Below, one piece after another: positions 22,863 to 31,462 of a stretch of 64,000 bases of DNA. The notes under the pieces are model-generated. The model searched no databases. It had not been told where the DNA came from and worked only from the letters and a program-made list of their open reading frames with translations. A program made the position numbers and the translations under genes. How positions within the stretch are numbered: position 1 is the first letter of the stretch; each line of letters begins with the position of its first letter. Origin of the DNA: Curvibacter sp. CHRR-16 (GTDB lineage: Bacteria > Pseudomonadota > Gammaproteobacteria > Burkholderiales > Burkholderiaceae_C); the NCBI RefSeq assembly GCF_018474005.1, contig NZ_JAHCSH010000005.1, forward strand, positions 272,212 through 336,211, written 5' to 3'.

Positions 22863-24275
22863 ATGGATCAAACCAATTCCCGTCGCCGATTTTTTGCAGG
22901 TGCTGCTACTGCTGTAGCGGGTATGGCGGTGGCTCGCTCTGCGCTGGCCACCTTGCCGGAACCGGTCATTCAGACTTCCGTGAATACAGCGCCACCGCTC
23001 ATTCCTACGACCGGGCGTCCCTACAACCCTGTTGTGACTCTGAATGGCTGGACGCTGCCATGGCGTATGAACAACGGCGTCAAGGAGTTTCACTTGGTCG
23101 CCGAGCCCGTTGAACGGGAAGTCTCACCCGGCTTCAAAGTCAATATGTGGGGCTACAACGGCCAAAGCCCAGGTCCCACCATCGAGGTGGTGGAAGGCGA
23201 CCGGGTACGAATCTTCGTCACCAACAAGCTTCCTGAGCACACAACCATCCACTGGCACGGTCAGCGACTGCCCAGCGGCATGGACGGTGTGGGTGGCCTC
23301 AACCAAAAGGCTATTCCCGTTGGCAAGACCTATATGTACGAGTTTGTCGCGCGCCGGCCGGGGACATTCATGTACCACCCGCACGCCGACGAAATGGTGC
23401 AAATGGCCATGGGCATGATGGGCTTCTGGGTCACGCATCCCAAGGAAAAACACCCCCATATCAGTGATGTGGATCGGGACTTCTGCTTCCTGCTGAACGC
23501 CTTTGACGTGGAAGCTGGGACCAAGACGCCCAAGATCAACACGATGACCGACTTCAACATCTGGTCTTGGAACAGCCGCGTATTCCCGGGCATCGACACC
23601 CTCAATGTGCGCCACAACGACCGGGTCCGCATCCGCGTGGGCAACCTGACGATGACCAACCACCCCATCCACGTCCATGGACACGAGTTCCTGGTCACCG
23701 GCACGGACGGGGGGCCAACGCCACCAACCTCTCGCTGGTACGAAGTCACTACCGATGTGGCCGTCGGGCAAATGCGCCAGATTGAGTTCGTTGCCGATGA
23801 AGAAGGTGACTGGGCCATGCACTGCCACAAGAGTCACCACACCATGAATGCTATGGGGCACACCGTGCCCACCATGGTGGGGGTGGACCACCGGGGATTG
23901 ATCAAGAAAATCCAGAAAGTCACACCCGATTACATGCTCATGGGCGAGCGCGGCATGGCCGACATGGGTGAAATGGAAATGCCCATTCCCGAAAACACGG
24001 CCCCCATGATGACCGGTCAAGCCCAGTTTGGTCCCGTCGAAATGGGTGGCATGTTCACTGTGCTCAAGGTGCGCAAGGACCAAAAGCCGGGGGACTACAG
24101 CGACCCGGGCCCGTACCAATTCCCTGCGGGCACTGTGGCTCAGGAATTTACGGGTGTGCTCCCTGAACCTGCGCGGCTGCGCTCAGAGATCGCCTCGGGC
24201 AAGCCCGCGAACGACAAACCAACCCCTACCACCGTACTGAATGCGCGCAAACCGTCGTCGCACTCCGGTCACTGA
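22863..24275 (+). CDS. multicopper oxidase (periplasmic copper oxidase)
   Basis: 470 residues. Tat signal (S-R-R-R-F-F-A-G-A-A-T-A). All four copper motifs are visible: H-W-H-G (T-I-H-W-H-G-Q-R-L), H-P-H (M-Y-H-P-H-A-D-E), H-P-I-H-V-H-G-H and H-C-H-x3-H (M-H-C-H-K-S-H-H), giving T1, T2 and T3 centres. The Met-rich tail (M-A-D-M-G-E-M-E-M) is typical of cuprous oxidases. It oxidises Cu(I) to Cu(II) in the periplasm. It starts 12 bases after the TolC-like gene and is followed by a cupredoxin. Confidence 0.88.
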   Translation: MDQTNSRRRFFAGAATAVAGMAVARSALATLPEPVIQTSVNTAPPLIPTTGRPYNPVVTLNGWTLPWRMNNGVKEFHLVAEPVEREVSPGFKVNMWGYNGQSPGPTIEVVEGDRVRIFVTNKLPEHTTIHWHGQRLPSGMDGVGGLNQKAIPVGKTYMYEFVARRPGTFMYHPHADEMVQMAMGMMGFWVTHPKEKHPHISDVDRDFCFLLNAFDVEAGTKTPKINTMTDFNIWSWNSRVFPGIDTLNVRHNDRVRIRVGNLTMTNHPIHVHGHEFLVTGTDGGPTPPTSRWYEVTTDVAVGQMRQIEFVADEEGDWAMHCHKSHHTMNAMGHTVPTMVGVDHRGLIKKIQKVTPDYMLMGERGMADMGEMEMPIPENTAPMMTGQAQFGPVEMGGMFTVLKVRKDQKPGDYSDPGPYQFPAGTVAQEFTGVLPEPARLRSEIASGKPANDKPTPTTVLNARKPSSHSGH

Positions 24276-24313
24276 TCTCGTACACCACTGTTTTTTAACC
24301 CAAGGAACCCACC

Positions 24314-24799
24314 ATGAAGTTTGCAAAATTTGTCTCTTCCATCATCGTTGTCGCCAGCATTGCGGCTATTTCCACTGGAGCCCTGGCCAGCGGCAATCAC
24401 GCCGGCGGCCATGATGAAGAGTCCGCCATCGGAAAAGCTGGCGTTGCCGCCAAGGCCACTCGCACAGTGACCGTGGAGATGGCCGATAGCATGCGCTACA
24501 CCCCCTCTGAGATCCAGGTCAAGAAGGGTGAGACCATCCGCTTTGTAGTGAAGAACGTGGGTAAGGTCCGGCACGAGCTGAGCTTGGGCACGGAGAAAGA
24601 GCTGCTGGAACACTTGGAACAAATGAAGAAGTTCCCCGGCATGGAACACGATGAGCCCAGCAAGATCACACTGGATTCCGGCAAACAAGGTGAAATCGTC
24701 TGGCAGTTCACCAAAGCTGGAACCGTCAACTTCGCCTGCTTGATGCCTGGTCACTATGAGGCTGGCATGAAAGGTCAAGTGAAGGTCGGTGCCAAGTAA
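24314..24799 (+). CDS. plastocyanin/azurin-family cupredoxin
   Basis: 161 residues: signal peptide to about residue 26, a His-containing linker, then a cupredoxin domain with ligands H87, C142, H147 and M152 (V-R-H-E-L, then F-A-C-L-M-P-G-H-Y-E-A-G-M-K-G), a type-1 copper site. It probably carries copper or electrons for the multicopper oxidase encoded immediately upstream. Good ribosome-binding context (AAGGAAC) before the ATG. Confidence 0.85.
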   Translation: MKFAKFVSSIIVVASIAAISTGALASGNHAGGHDEESAIGKAGVAAKATRTVTVEMADSMRYTPSEIQVKKGETIRFVVKNVGKVRHELSLGTEKELLEHLEQMKKFPGMEHDEPSKITLDSGKQGEIVWQFTKAGTVNFACLMPGHYEAGMKGQVKVGAK

Positions 24800-24852
24800 G
24801 CGGTACAGCGACCTCTAAGAAATTCGTTCCCATCCATACAGGAGTACTCAAC

Positions 24853-25194
24853 ATGACACGTATCCCACACGCTCTCGCAGCTACTGCCACCGCTTTGTTG
24901 GCCTTGGTCAGCATGCCTGGCGTTGTCCACGCGCAGATGGACAACGCAAAGATGAATGAGACACAAATGACCTCCATGACCGACGGCGAGATCCGCAAGG
25001 TGGACAAAGACGCCGGCAAGGTCACGATCAAGCATGGAGACATCAAAAACCTGGATATGCCTGGAATGACCATGATTTTTGTGGCCAAAGAAAAGTCGCT
25101 GCTGGACAAGATTCAAGCAGGTGACAAGGTGAAGTTTGCCGTGATCAACGACGGCGGCAAGCTGGTGGTCACCGAGATCCAACCCGTCAAGTAA
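24853..25194 (+). CDS. CusF-like periplasmic copper-binding protein
   Basis: 113 residues: signal peptide ending V-H-A-Q, then a small OB fold of CusF type with I-K-H-G-D-I, M-P-G-M-T-M-I-F, L-L-D-K-I-Q-A-G-D-K-V-K-F and V-T-E-I-Q. CusF chaperones Cu(I)/Ag(I) to the CusB adaptor using His and Met residues; the distal cusCBA genes are the expected partner. Followed by a strong hairpin (25235-25269) that separates it from the DUF411 gene. Confidence 0.8.
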   Translation: MTRIPHALAATATALLALVSMPGVVHAQMDNAKMNETQMTSMTDGEIRKVDKDAGKVTIKHGDIKNLDMPGMTMIFVAKEKSLLDKIQAGDKVKFAVINDGGKLVVTEIQPVK

Positions 25195-25234
25195 GACTTC
25201 CTGTACGCAAGTGAGGCTTGCAGGCAGTTTCCGG

Positions 25235-25269
25235 AAATAACGAGGCGCCGTTGTGGCGCCTTGTTATTT
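25235..25269 (+). terminator. terminator after cusF-like gene
   Basis: Long inverted repeat: AAATAAC, one base, AGGCGCC, a 5-base loop, GGCGCCT, one base, GTTATTT. The stem is about 15 bp with internal single mismatches, 41 bases after the stop. The U-run is short, so termination may be partial, allowing some readthrough to the copper ATPase and cus genes. Confidence 0.6.
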
Positions 25270-25317
25270 GTCAAAGCCGGAATGGTGTTTTGTCGTCAAA
25301 CTACTAAGGAGCAAACC

Positions 25318-25791
25318 ATGGGCACTCAATTCAAGACCAGACTACAGCGCCGAATGCTGCTCGGATCTGTTTTGATACTGGCACTGCCTTGCGTACATGC
25401 CGCCAGCCATGGAGCCTCTATCGAGGTGTGGAAAGACCCTAACTGTGGATGCTGCAAGGACTGGGTGACTCACCTGGAGAAATCCGGCTTCACAGTGAAG
25501 GTCAACCAAAACGGCAACGATGTGGTCCGCGAGCGCTTGGGCATGCCCAGGCAATTGGGTTCCTGCCACACGGCCGTGGTCGGTGGTTATGTCATTGAGG
25601 GGCATGTGCCGGCGAATGACATCAAACGGCTTCTGAAGGAGAAACCCACAGCCATCGGCTTGTCTGTACCAGGTATGCCAGTGGGCTCACCTGGTATGGA
25701 TGGGGCGGTTTACGCCGGACGCAAAGGTGCCTATGACGTCCTGCTGGTAGCCAAGGATGGCAGCTCGCGCGTCTACCAGGGTTATCGCTGA
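25318..25791 (+). CDS. DUF411 metal-binding protein
   Basis: 157 residues from the ATG at 25318 (AAGGAG upstream): signal peptide ending C-V-H-A-A, then a thioredoxin-like DUF411 domain with D-P-N-C-G-C-C-K-D-W, later L-G-S-C-H-T-A and V-I-E-G-H-V-P. Members (compare CopG of copper islands) bind Cu(I) clusters at the C-x-C-C motif and can interconvert copper redox states in the periplasm. The frame extends upstream to 25261, but that part crosses the terminator hairpin and lacks a signal sequence. Confidence 0.8.
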   Translation: MGTQFKTRLQRRMLLGSVLILALPCVHAASHGASIEVWKDPNCGCCKDWVTHLEKSGFTVKVNQNGNDVVRERLGMPRQLGSCHTAVVGGYVIEGHVPANDIKRLLKEKPTAIGLSVPGMPVGSPGMDGAVYAGRKGAYDVLLVAKDGSSRVYQGYR

Positions 25792-25845
25792 CTTGGAATT
25801 TCTGGGCTCATAGTGGCCTTCGTAGGTTTACAGGGAGAAAGAAGC

Positions 25846-28188
25846 ATGGACCATTCGACACACGCAGGACACCACGGGCACCATCAAGCAGGGTCTTCCA
25901 ACGATGAGAGTCCGCTCAAAGACCCCGTGTGCGGAATGAAGGTCACTGTTCAGTCACCTCATCGCTCCGAGCACATGGGGCACGACTTCTTTTTTTGCGG
26001 CCCCAAATGCAAGGCGAAGTTCGACGTCAGTCCCATGCAATACATGGGAGGGATTCAAGAGAAGCCGGCCTCACAGCCCGCGGCGACGGGGACGGTCTAT
26101 ACCTGTCCCATGCACCCCGAGATACGGCAAGACCATCCGGGAAGCTGCCCCAAATGCGGCATGGGATTGGAGCCGGTCATGCCGTCGTTGGACGACGAAG
26201 AGAATCCTGAACTGGCTGATTTTGAACGCCGTTTTTGGTGGACGCTGCCTCTGACAGCCGTTGTGTTTGTGCTGGCCATGTTTGGACACCGATTGCAGTG
26301 GATGGACATGGCAGTACAGAGCTGGGTGGAGTTCGCGCTGGCCACGCCCATCGTGGTGTGGGCCGGTTGGCCATTTTTTGTCCGGGCCGCGCAATCCTTC
26401 GTCAATCGCAGTCCCAATATGTGGACGCTCATTGGCCTTGGTACAGGGGCGGCATACCTCTATAGCGTAGTGGCCACCCTTACTCCAGGCGTGTTTCCTG
26501 ATTCCTTTGTCTCGATGGGTCGGGTTGCCGTGTACTTTGAAGCGGCGGCCGTCATCATTTCATTGACTCTGTTGGGTCAGATGCTGGAGCTCAAGGCCCG
26601 TTCCCGAACCTCGGCGGCTATCAAATCCCTCCTGGGCCTGGCTCCCAAGACGGCACGACGCATCAAGCCCGACGGGACAGAAGAGGACATTGAACTGAGC
26701 CACGTCCATCTTGGCGATCTGCTGCGTGTACGCCCTGGTGAGAAAGTACCAGTGGATGGGGTGGTCACAGAAGGCAGCAGTGCTGTCGATGAATCCATGC
26801 TCACTGGTGAGCCGCTGCCAGTTACCAAACGAGTGGGCGACAAGGTCATCGGTGCAACCCTCAACACCAGCGGTTCCCTGGTCATGAAGTCCGAAAAAGT
26901 GGGATCGGACACTGTCCTTTCTCAAATCGTGCAGATGGTGGCCCAGGCGCAGCGGTCCAGAGCGCCCATGCAACGCATGGCCGATGTGGTGGCGGGCTAC
27001 TTCGTGGTTGCCGTAGTGAGTATTGCGGTTCTGACGTTTCTCGGCTGGGGCCTCTTCGGCCACCAACCTAGCTGGGTGTATGGCCTGATCAATGCGGTTG
27101 CGGTGTTGATCATTGCCTGCCCATGCGCCCTGGGTCTTGCGACTCCCATGTCCATCATAGTTGCAACGGGCAAAGGCGCCGTCAATGGCGTGTTGTTCCG
27201 TGACGCGGCCGCCATTGAGAACCTGCGCAAGGTGGACACCCTCATCATTGATAAAACTGGCACTTTGACCGAAGGTCGCCCCACGTTCGAGAAAGCAATC
27301 CCCAGTGATGGGTTGGATGCTGACGAAGTTCTGCGTCTGGCGGCCAGCCTGGACCAAGGCAGTGAGCACCCGTTGGCTGCGGCCATTGTGGCGGCGGCGC
27401 GCGAGCGCAAGCTGGTGCTGGAAAAACCAGAGAACTTCGAGTCTGGTTCAGGCATTGGTGTGCAGGGTCACGTGGCCGGCCGCCATTCGGTGCTGGGAAA
27501 TACGGCCCTGATGCAGCAGATCAATGTCTCTGTGGATAGTCTGAAAGTTCAGGCCGAAGCCTTGCGTGCTGAGGGTGCCAGCGTGATGCACCTTGCCATC
27601 GATGGAAAACTAGCCGGTCTGCTTGCCGTGTCGGATCCAATCAAGGCCAGCACGATGGAAGCCCTGGCTTCCCTCAAAGCCTCCGGCATGCGCATCGTGA
27701 TGGCGACCGGTGATGGCGTCACCACCGCCAAGGCCGTGGGTGCCAAGCTTGGGATTGATGAAGTGCATGGCGAAGTCAAACCTCAGGACAAACTAGCCTT
27801 GGTGGAGCAGCTGCAAAAGCAAGGCCGAATCGTGGCCATGGCCGGTGACGGGATCAATGACGCGCCGGCTCTGGCCAAGGCCGATGTGGGAATTGCCATG
27901 GGAACGGGCACGGATGTGGCCATGAACAGCGCACAAGTCACTTTGGTCAAAGGCGATCTACGTGGGATTTCCATAGCACTCGCACTGTCCAATGCCACCG
28001 TGGGCAATATGAAGCAAAACCTGATGTTTGCTTTTCTGTACAACGCGTTGGGGATTCCGTTGGCCGCTGGCTTGCTCTACCCATTCACCGGTTGGCTGCT
28101 ATCGCCCATGGTCGCCGCCTTGGCCATGAGCTTCAGTTCAGCATCCGTCATCGGGAATGCCCTGCGTTTACGGGGCAAAACGCTGTAG
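25846..28188 (+). CDS. Cu(I)-exporting P1B-type ATPase with YHS and HMBD modules
   Basis: 780 residues from the ATG at 25846. N-terminus: His-rich leader (H-A-G-H-H-G-H-H), a YHS-like domain (D-P-V-C-G-M, then F-F-C-G-P-K-C), and a heavy-metal-binding HMBD motif (T-C-P-M-H-P-E, then [12 protein letters not shown]). Core: A-domain T-G-E-P, membrane C-P-C at about 424-426 followed by A-L-G-L-A-T-P (P1B-1 copper signature), phosphorylation D-K-T-G-T at about 469, S-E-H-P-L and G-D-G-I-N-D. It lacks classical C-x-x-C HMA domains, like CopF/CopA variants in copper islands. Exports Cu(I)/Ag(I) from cytoplasm to periplasm. Confidence 0.88.
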   Translation: MDHSTHAGHHGHHQAGSSNDESPLKDPVCGMKVTVQSPHRSEHMGHDFFFCGPKCKAKFDVSPMQYMGGIQEKPASQPAATGTVYTCPMHPEIRQDHPGSCPKCGMGLEPVMPSLDDEENPELADFERRFWWTLPLTAVVFVLAMFGHRLQWMDMAVQSWVEFALATPIVVWAGWPFFVRAAQSFVNRSPNMWTLIGLGTGAAYLYSVVATLTPGVFPDSFVSMGRVAVYFEAAAVIISLTLLGQMLELKARSRTSAAIKSLLGLAPKTARRIKPDGTEEDIELSHVHLGDLLRVRPGEKVPVDGVVTEGSSAVDESMLTGEPLPVTKRVGDKVIGATLNTSGSLVMKSEKVGSDTVLSQIVQMVAQAQRSRAPMQRMADVVAGYFVVAVVSIAVLTFLGWGLFGHQPSWVYGLINAVAVLIIACPCALGLATPMSIIVATGKGAVNGVLFRDAAAIENLRKVDTLIIDKTGTLTEGRPTFEKAIPSDGLDADEVLRLAASLDQGSEHPLAAAIVAAARERKLVLEKPENFESGSGIGVQGHVAGRHSVLGNTALMQQINVSVDSLKVQAEALRAEGASVMHLAIDGKLAGLLAVSDPIKASTMEALASLKASGMRIVMATGDGVTTAKAVGAKLGIDEVHGEVKPQDKLALVEQLQKQGRIVAMAGDGINDAPALAKADVGIAMGTGTDVAMNSAQVTLVKGDLRGISIALALSNATVGNMKQNLMFAFLYNALGIPLAAGLLYPFTGWLLSPMVAALAMSFSSASVIGNALRLRGKTL

Positions 28189-28237
28189 CGGGAACCCTGG
28201 TTTGGCGTTGAACTTCCACTTCGGGTTTAATCAGATC

Positions 28238-28606
28238 GTGCGCACCGTTCGTCTCATTCTGTTGATGATGCTCAGCCTGGCAATCCCATTGGCGGGATAT
28301 GCGGGCTTGGGCGTGCCGAAGATGCCTTGCCCCATGGAAATGGCCGCCATGGCAGAACTTCAGCTCAGTGCCGACATGGAGCAGACACCCGTAGCCAAAA
28401 TGGGCAAGTGCTGCAATGACATGGAAACCCTGCTCAAAACGGGCAAGACCTGCAAGGTAGGCCAAGACTGCAAGATTGGCAGCCTGGGACTTTCCGTCCA
28501 TTTCCCCGCAATCCCCGAAGTTTTCAGCAAAGACACCCTCTTGGCCCGTCTGAACGACCGTGCCATAGAGCCTCGACCCATCCCCATCTGGCGTCCGCCA
28601 GCCTGA
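28238..28606 (+). CDS. small periplasmic Cys/Met-containing protein preceding cusC
   Basis: About 122 residues from the GTG at 28238 (an ATG at 28262 is an alternative): hydrophobic signal (L-I-L-L-M-M-L-S-L-A-I-P-L-A-G-Y-A), a Met-rich stretch (P-C-P-M-E-M-A-A-M), C-C-N-D-M, C-K-V-G-Q-D-C-K, and a C-terminus ending W-R-P-P. Proteins of this shape head cus/sil/czc operons in betaproteobacteria and are presumed periplasmic metal-binding or regulatory factors. Function unproven. It is followed by the RND operon. Confidence 0.6.
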   Translation: MRTVRLILLMMLSLAIPLAGYAGLGVPKMPCPMEMAAMAELQLSADMEQTPVAKMGKCCNDMETLLKTGKTCKVGQDCKIGSLGLSVHFPAIPEVFSKDTLLARLNDRAIEPRPIPIWRPPA

Positions 28607-28688
28607 CCCCAACCCCTTGAATCCGTGCCTTGCCGTCTTTGTGCGGCCAGGTCGTCGCGCGCAAGCGCAATATTTCAGGAGTTGGGAC

Positions 28689-29969
28689 ATGCATTGTTCC
28701 GTTCACCCCCTTGGGCACCGTGTCAGCCGCAGGTTGATTGCATTTGCCTTCCCGCTCACAGTGGCCGTGCCGCTATGGGCCACGCCACTGTCCTTTGAGC
28801 AGGCCTTGTCCCTGGCTATCCGGGGAGCGCCCACCCTTGCAGCATCCCAAGCCAGGGTGGATACCGCACGTGCAGCAGCCGTTCCGGCTGGAGAGCTGCC
28901 AGACCCCAAGCTCGCAGTCGGTGTCGAGAACCTGCCCGTCGCAGGGCCAGATCGGTATAGCTTGACTGGTGATTTCATGACGATGCAGCGTATCGCCTAC
29001 ATGCAGGACATCCCCAATCGCAGCAAACGGGAAGCCCGTGTTGCAGTGGCCCAGGCCAAGGTCCAGCAAGCCGAATCTGCACAGCAGCTCTCTACCTTGA
29101 CCGTGCGCAGAGAAACCGCCGTGGCCTGGATCCGCCGCTATGCCTTGGAACGACAGATCGCACTGTTCGACGGTCTCTTCCAACAAAACAAGCTCCTGGA
29201 ATCAGCGGTCCAGGCACAACTGGCCGGTGGGCGCGGCGCCATCGCCGACGTATTGATGCCCAGGCAGGAGGCGGCCATGCTGGCCGAGCGCCTGGACGAG
29301 CTGCGAACTCAGCGTGCACAGGCCATTGCCGCACTGCAACGCTGGATTGGAGCTGCCGCCGGTGAATCGCTGGAGGGCGAACCGCCCAGTTGGGCACTGG
29401 ACCGTGAGGCGTTGGCCCACCGCATTCAAGACCATCCCGATGTCAACCTGCTCAGCAGCACCAGCCGTGTGCTGGATGCCGAGCTACAGGAAGCGCAGGC
29501 CGCTAAAAAGCCAGACTGGGGTGTGGAGCTCGCCTACCAGCGCCGCGGGGAGCAGTTTGGCGACATGGTCTCCTTCAAAGTAACTTTTGACCTTCCAACG
29601 GCACCAGCGAAGCGCCAGGATCCGCTCATCGCGGCCAAGCAGCTGGAGCGGATGGGCCTGGATGCAGAGCTGGAGCTTGTGCGGCGTGAACACCTGCAGG
29701 AACTTGACACCGAGTGGGCGGAACTGGCGCGCCTGAACCTGGCCGTGGAACGCAACCAGACTGTTCTGCAACCCCTCATGCGCGACAAGGTCGCCCTGAC
29801 GCTGTCCGCCTACCAGGCCGGCAAAGGCAGTCTGGTGGAGCACCTGAACGCACGCCGGGAATCTCTGGAAACCCAACTCAGGCTGTTTGCCCTCCAAGGA
29901 GAACGCCAAGTGCTCAGCGCACGCCTTCACTTCACCAACGATGCCCCACTGACCGGAGGTGCGCAATGA
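28689..29969 (+). CDS. cusC: CusC-type outer membrane channel of copper/silver RND efflux
   Basis: 426 residues from the ATG at 28689 (CAGGAG upstream): signal peptide, then the two OEP repeats with long helices (L-S-F-E-Q-A-L-S-L-A, and D-A-E-L-Q-E-A-Q-A-A). TolC-family trimeric outer-membrane duct that exports copper passed by the RND pump. The stop overlaps the cusB ATG (ATGA). The frame is open to 28617, but the chosen start gives a normal signal sequence. Confidence 0.8.
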   Translation: MHCSVHPLGHRVSRRLIAFAFPLTVAVPLWATPLSFEQALSLAIRGAPTLAASQARVDTARAAAVPAGELPDPKLAVGVENLPVAGPDRYSLTGDFMTMQRIAYMQDIPNRSKREARVAVAQAKVQQAESAQQLSTLTVRRETAVAWIRRYALERQIALFDGLFQQNKLLESAVQAQLAGGRGAIADVLMPRQEAAMLAERLDELRTQRAQAIAALQRWIGAAAGESLEGEPPSWALDREALAHRIQDHPDVNLLSSTSRVLDAELQEAQAAKKPDWGVELAYQRRGEQFGDMVSFKVTFDLPTAPAKRQDPLIAAKQLERMGLDAELELVRREHLQELDTEWAELARLNLAVERNQTVLQPLMRDKVALTLSAYQAGKGSLVEHLNARRESLETQLRLFALQGERQVLSARLHFTNDAPLTGGAQ

Positions 29970-31462
29970 GCTTCACACCCATGCAAAAGAATCTGTCCCT
30001 CACTGCAATTGGCTTGGTGATCTTGGCCCTGGGCGTTGCGGGAGGTGCTTGGTGGACCAAGCGCAGCTCCAACATGGCACCGGCCACTGCCGAATCTGCC
30101 AAGTCTGAACGCAAAGTGCTTTACTGGTACGACCCCATGAAGCCGGATGCCAAGTTCGACAAAGCGGGGCCATCCCCGTTCATGGACATGCAACTGGTGC
30201 CGCGCTATGCCGACGAAGGTGGCGCGGACACGGCCGCACTGACCATCTCCACACGTGCCAGCCAAAGTTTGGGAATGCGGGTTGCCACAGTCGTGCAACG
30301 GGACCTCTCCGGCACGGTGGAGGTCGCTGGAACCCTGCAACTCAGCGAGCGGGATGTCAGCATCGTCCAGGCCCGCACCGGTGGCTTTGTCGAGCGCGTT
30401 TACGCCCGTGCGCCTGGGGATGTCATCAGCGCAGGCAGCCCTCTGGCCGACGTCACCAATCCGGAATGGGTGGGTGCACAGCAAGAGTTCCTGGCCGTCA
30501 AAGCCATGGGAGACGCCACACTGACCCAAGCCGCACGCCGGCGCATGGCGCTGCTAGGCATGTCCTCCAGTTTGATCCAGCGCGTGGACAGCAGCAATCG
30601 CACCATGGCGTTGACCACCATCACGGCGCCTGGTTCGGGCGTGATCTCGGAGTTGATGGTGCGCCAGGGCATGAGCCTGAGCCCCGGTATGACACTGGCC
30701 CGGATTACCGGGTTGGGCACGGTCTGGCTGGAACTGGCCGTGCCGCAGGCCCAGGCATCTACCCTCGACATCGGGCAAGCGGTGGAGGCCCGTCTTTCTG
30801 CCGCACCTGAAACCCTCCTCAAGGGCAAAGTGACATCGGTGCTCGCAGAAACCAACCCGGACACGCGAACCTTGCGCGTCAGGGTCGAACTTCCCAATCC
30901 GGGCCAGAGGCTGCGTGCCGGCATGTTGGCCACAGCGACCTTGCACGGCCCCACAGAGTCGGTCCTGCTGGTGCCCTCCGACGCCGTGATCCGCACCGGC
31001 AAGCGCGCATTGGTCTATCTGGCCGAGGACGGAGGCCAATACAGACCGGTTGACGTACAGCTCGGTGCGGAACGTGATGGCCAGTTGGTCATACGCCAAG
31101 GCCTCAGTGCGGGCCAAAAAGTGGTGGCATCGGGGCAGTTCCTGCTGGACTCGGAAGCCAGCATGCGAGGGATCGTCCCTCCATCGAGCCTGTCATCCAC
31201 CCCGATGAATACTGCTGCCCCCAGGCTGGAGAAGGTTGCGGCCTTTGAAACACAGGGGGTGATCGAGGAACTGGATGCCTCCAACATCAAGCTACGCCAC
31301 GAACCCGTGCCAGCGCTCAAATGGCCGGCCATGACCATGGGCTTCAAGCGCGCCAAGGAGTTGCAGTCGTCTGGCTTCAAAGTTGGGGACACCGTGCAGT
31401 TCCAGTTCAGGGCTGTCGGTGACGAATACGAGGTGGTGGCGCTCAAGGGGGTGAAGCCATGA
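29966..31462 (+). CDS. cusB: CusB-type membrane-fusion protein with N-terminal HMBD and C-terminal CusF domain
   Basis: 498 residues from the ATG at 29966. N-terminal membrane anchor (about 9-26), an HMBD-like segment (Y-W-Y-D-P-M-K-P, then [10 protein letters not shown]), HlyD-type lipoyl/hairpin/barrel domains (about 85-400), and from about 425 a CusF-like OB fold ([24 protein letters not shown]). The fused CusF domain carries the Cu(I) M/W/H site and should deliver metal intramolecularly to the pump. The stop overlaps the cusA start. Confidence 0.85.
   Translation: MSFTPMQKNLSLTAIGLVILALGVAGGAWWTKRSSNMAPATAESAKSERKVLYWYDPMKPDAKFDKAGPSPFMDMQLVPRYADEGGADTAALTISTRASQSLGMRVATVVQRDLSGTVEVAGTLQLSERDVSIVQARTGGFVERVYARAPGDVISAGSPLADVTNPEWVGAQQEFLAVKAMGDATLTQAARRRMALLGMSSSLIQRVDSSNRTMALTTITAPGSGVISELMVRQGMSLSPGMTLARITGLGTVWLELAVPQAQASTLDIGQAVEARLSAAPETLLKGKVTSVLAETNPDTRTLRVRVELPNPGQRLRAGMLATATLHGPTESVLLVPSDAVIRTGKRALVYLAEDGGQYRPVDVQLGAERDGQLVIRQGLSAGQKVVASGQFLLDSEASMRGIVPPSSLSSTPMNTAAPRLEKVAAFETQGVIEELDASNIKLRHEPVPALKWPAMTMGFKRAKELQSSGFKVGDTVQFQFRAVGDEYEVVALKGVKP

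Noticed and set aside
29714..29965. N-terminal extension of the cusB frame
   Set aside because: It runs inside cusC and has low-complexity Arg/Pro-rich composition; the ATGA overlap at 29966 gives a membrane-anchored CusB N-terminus.
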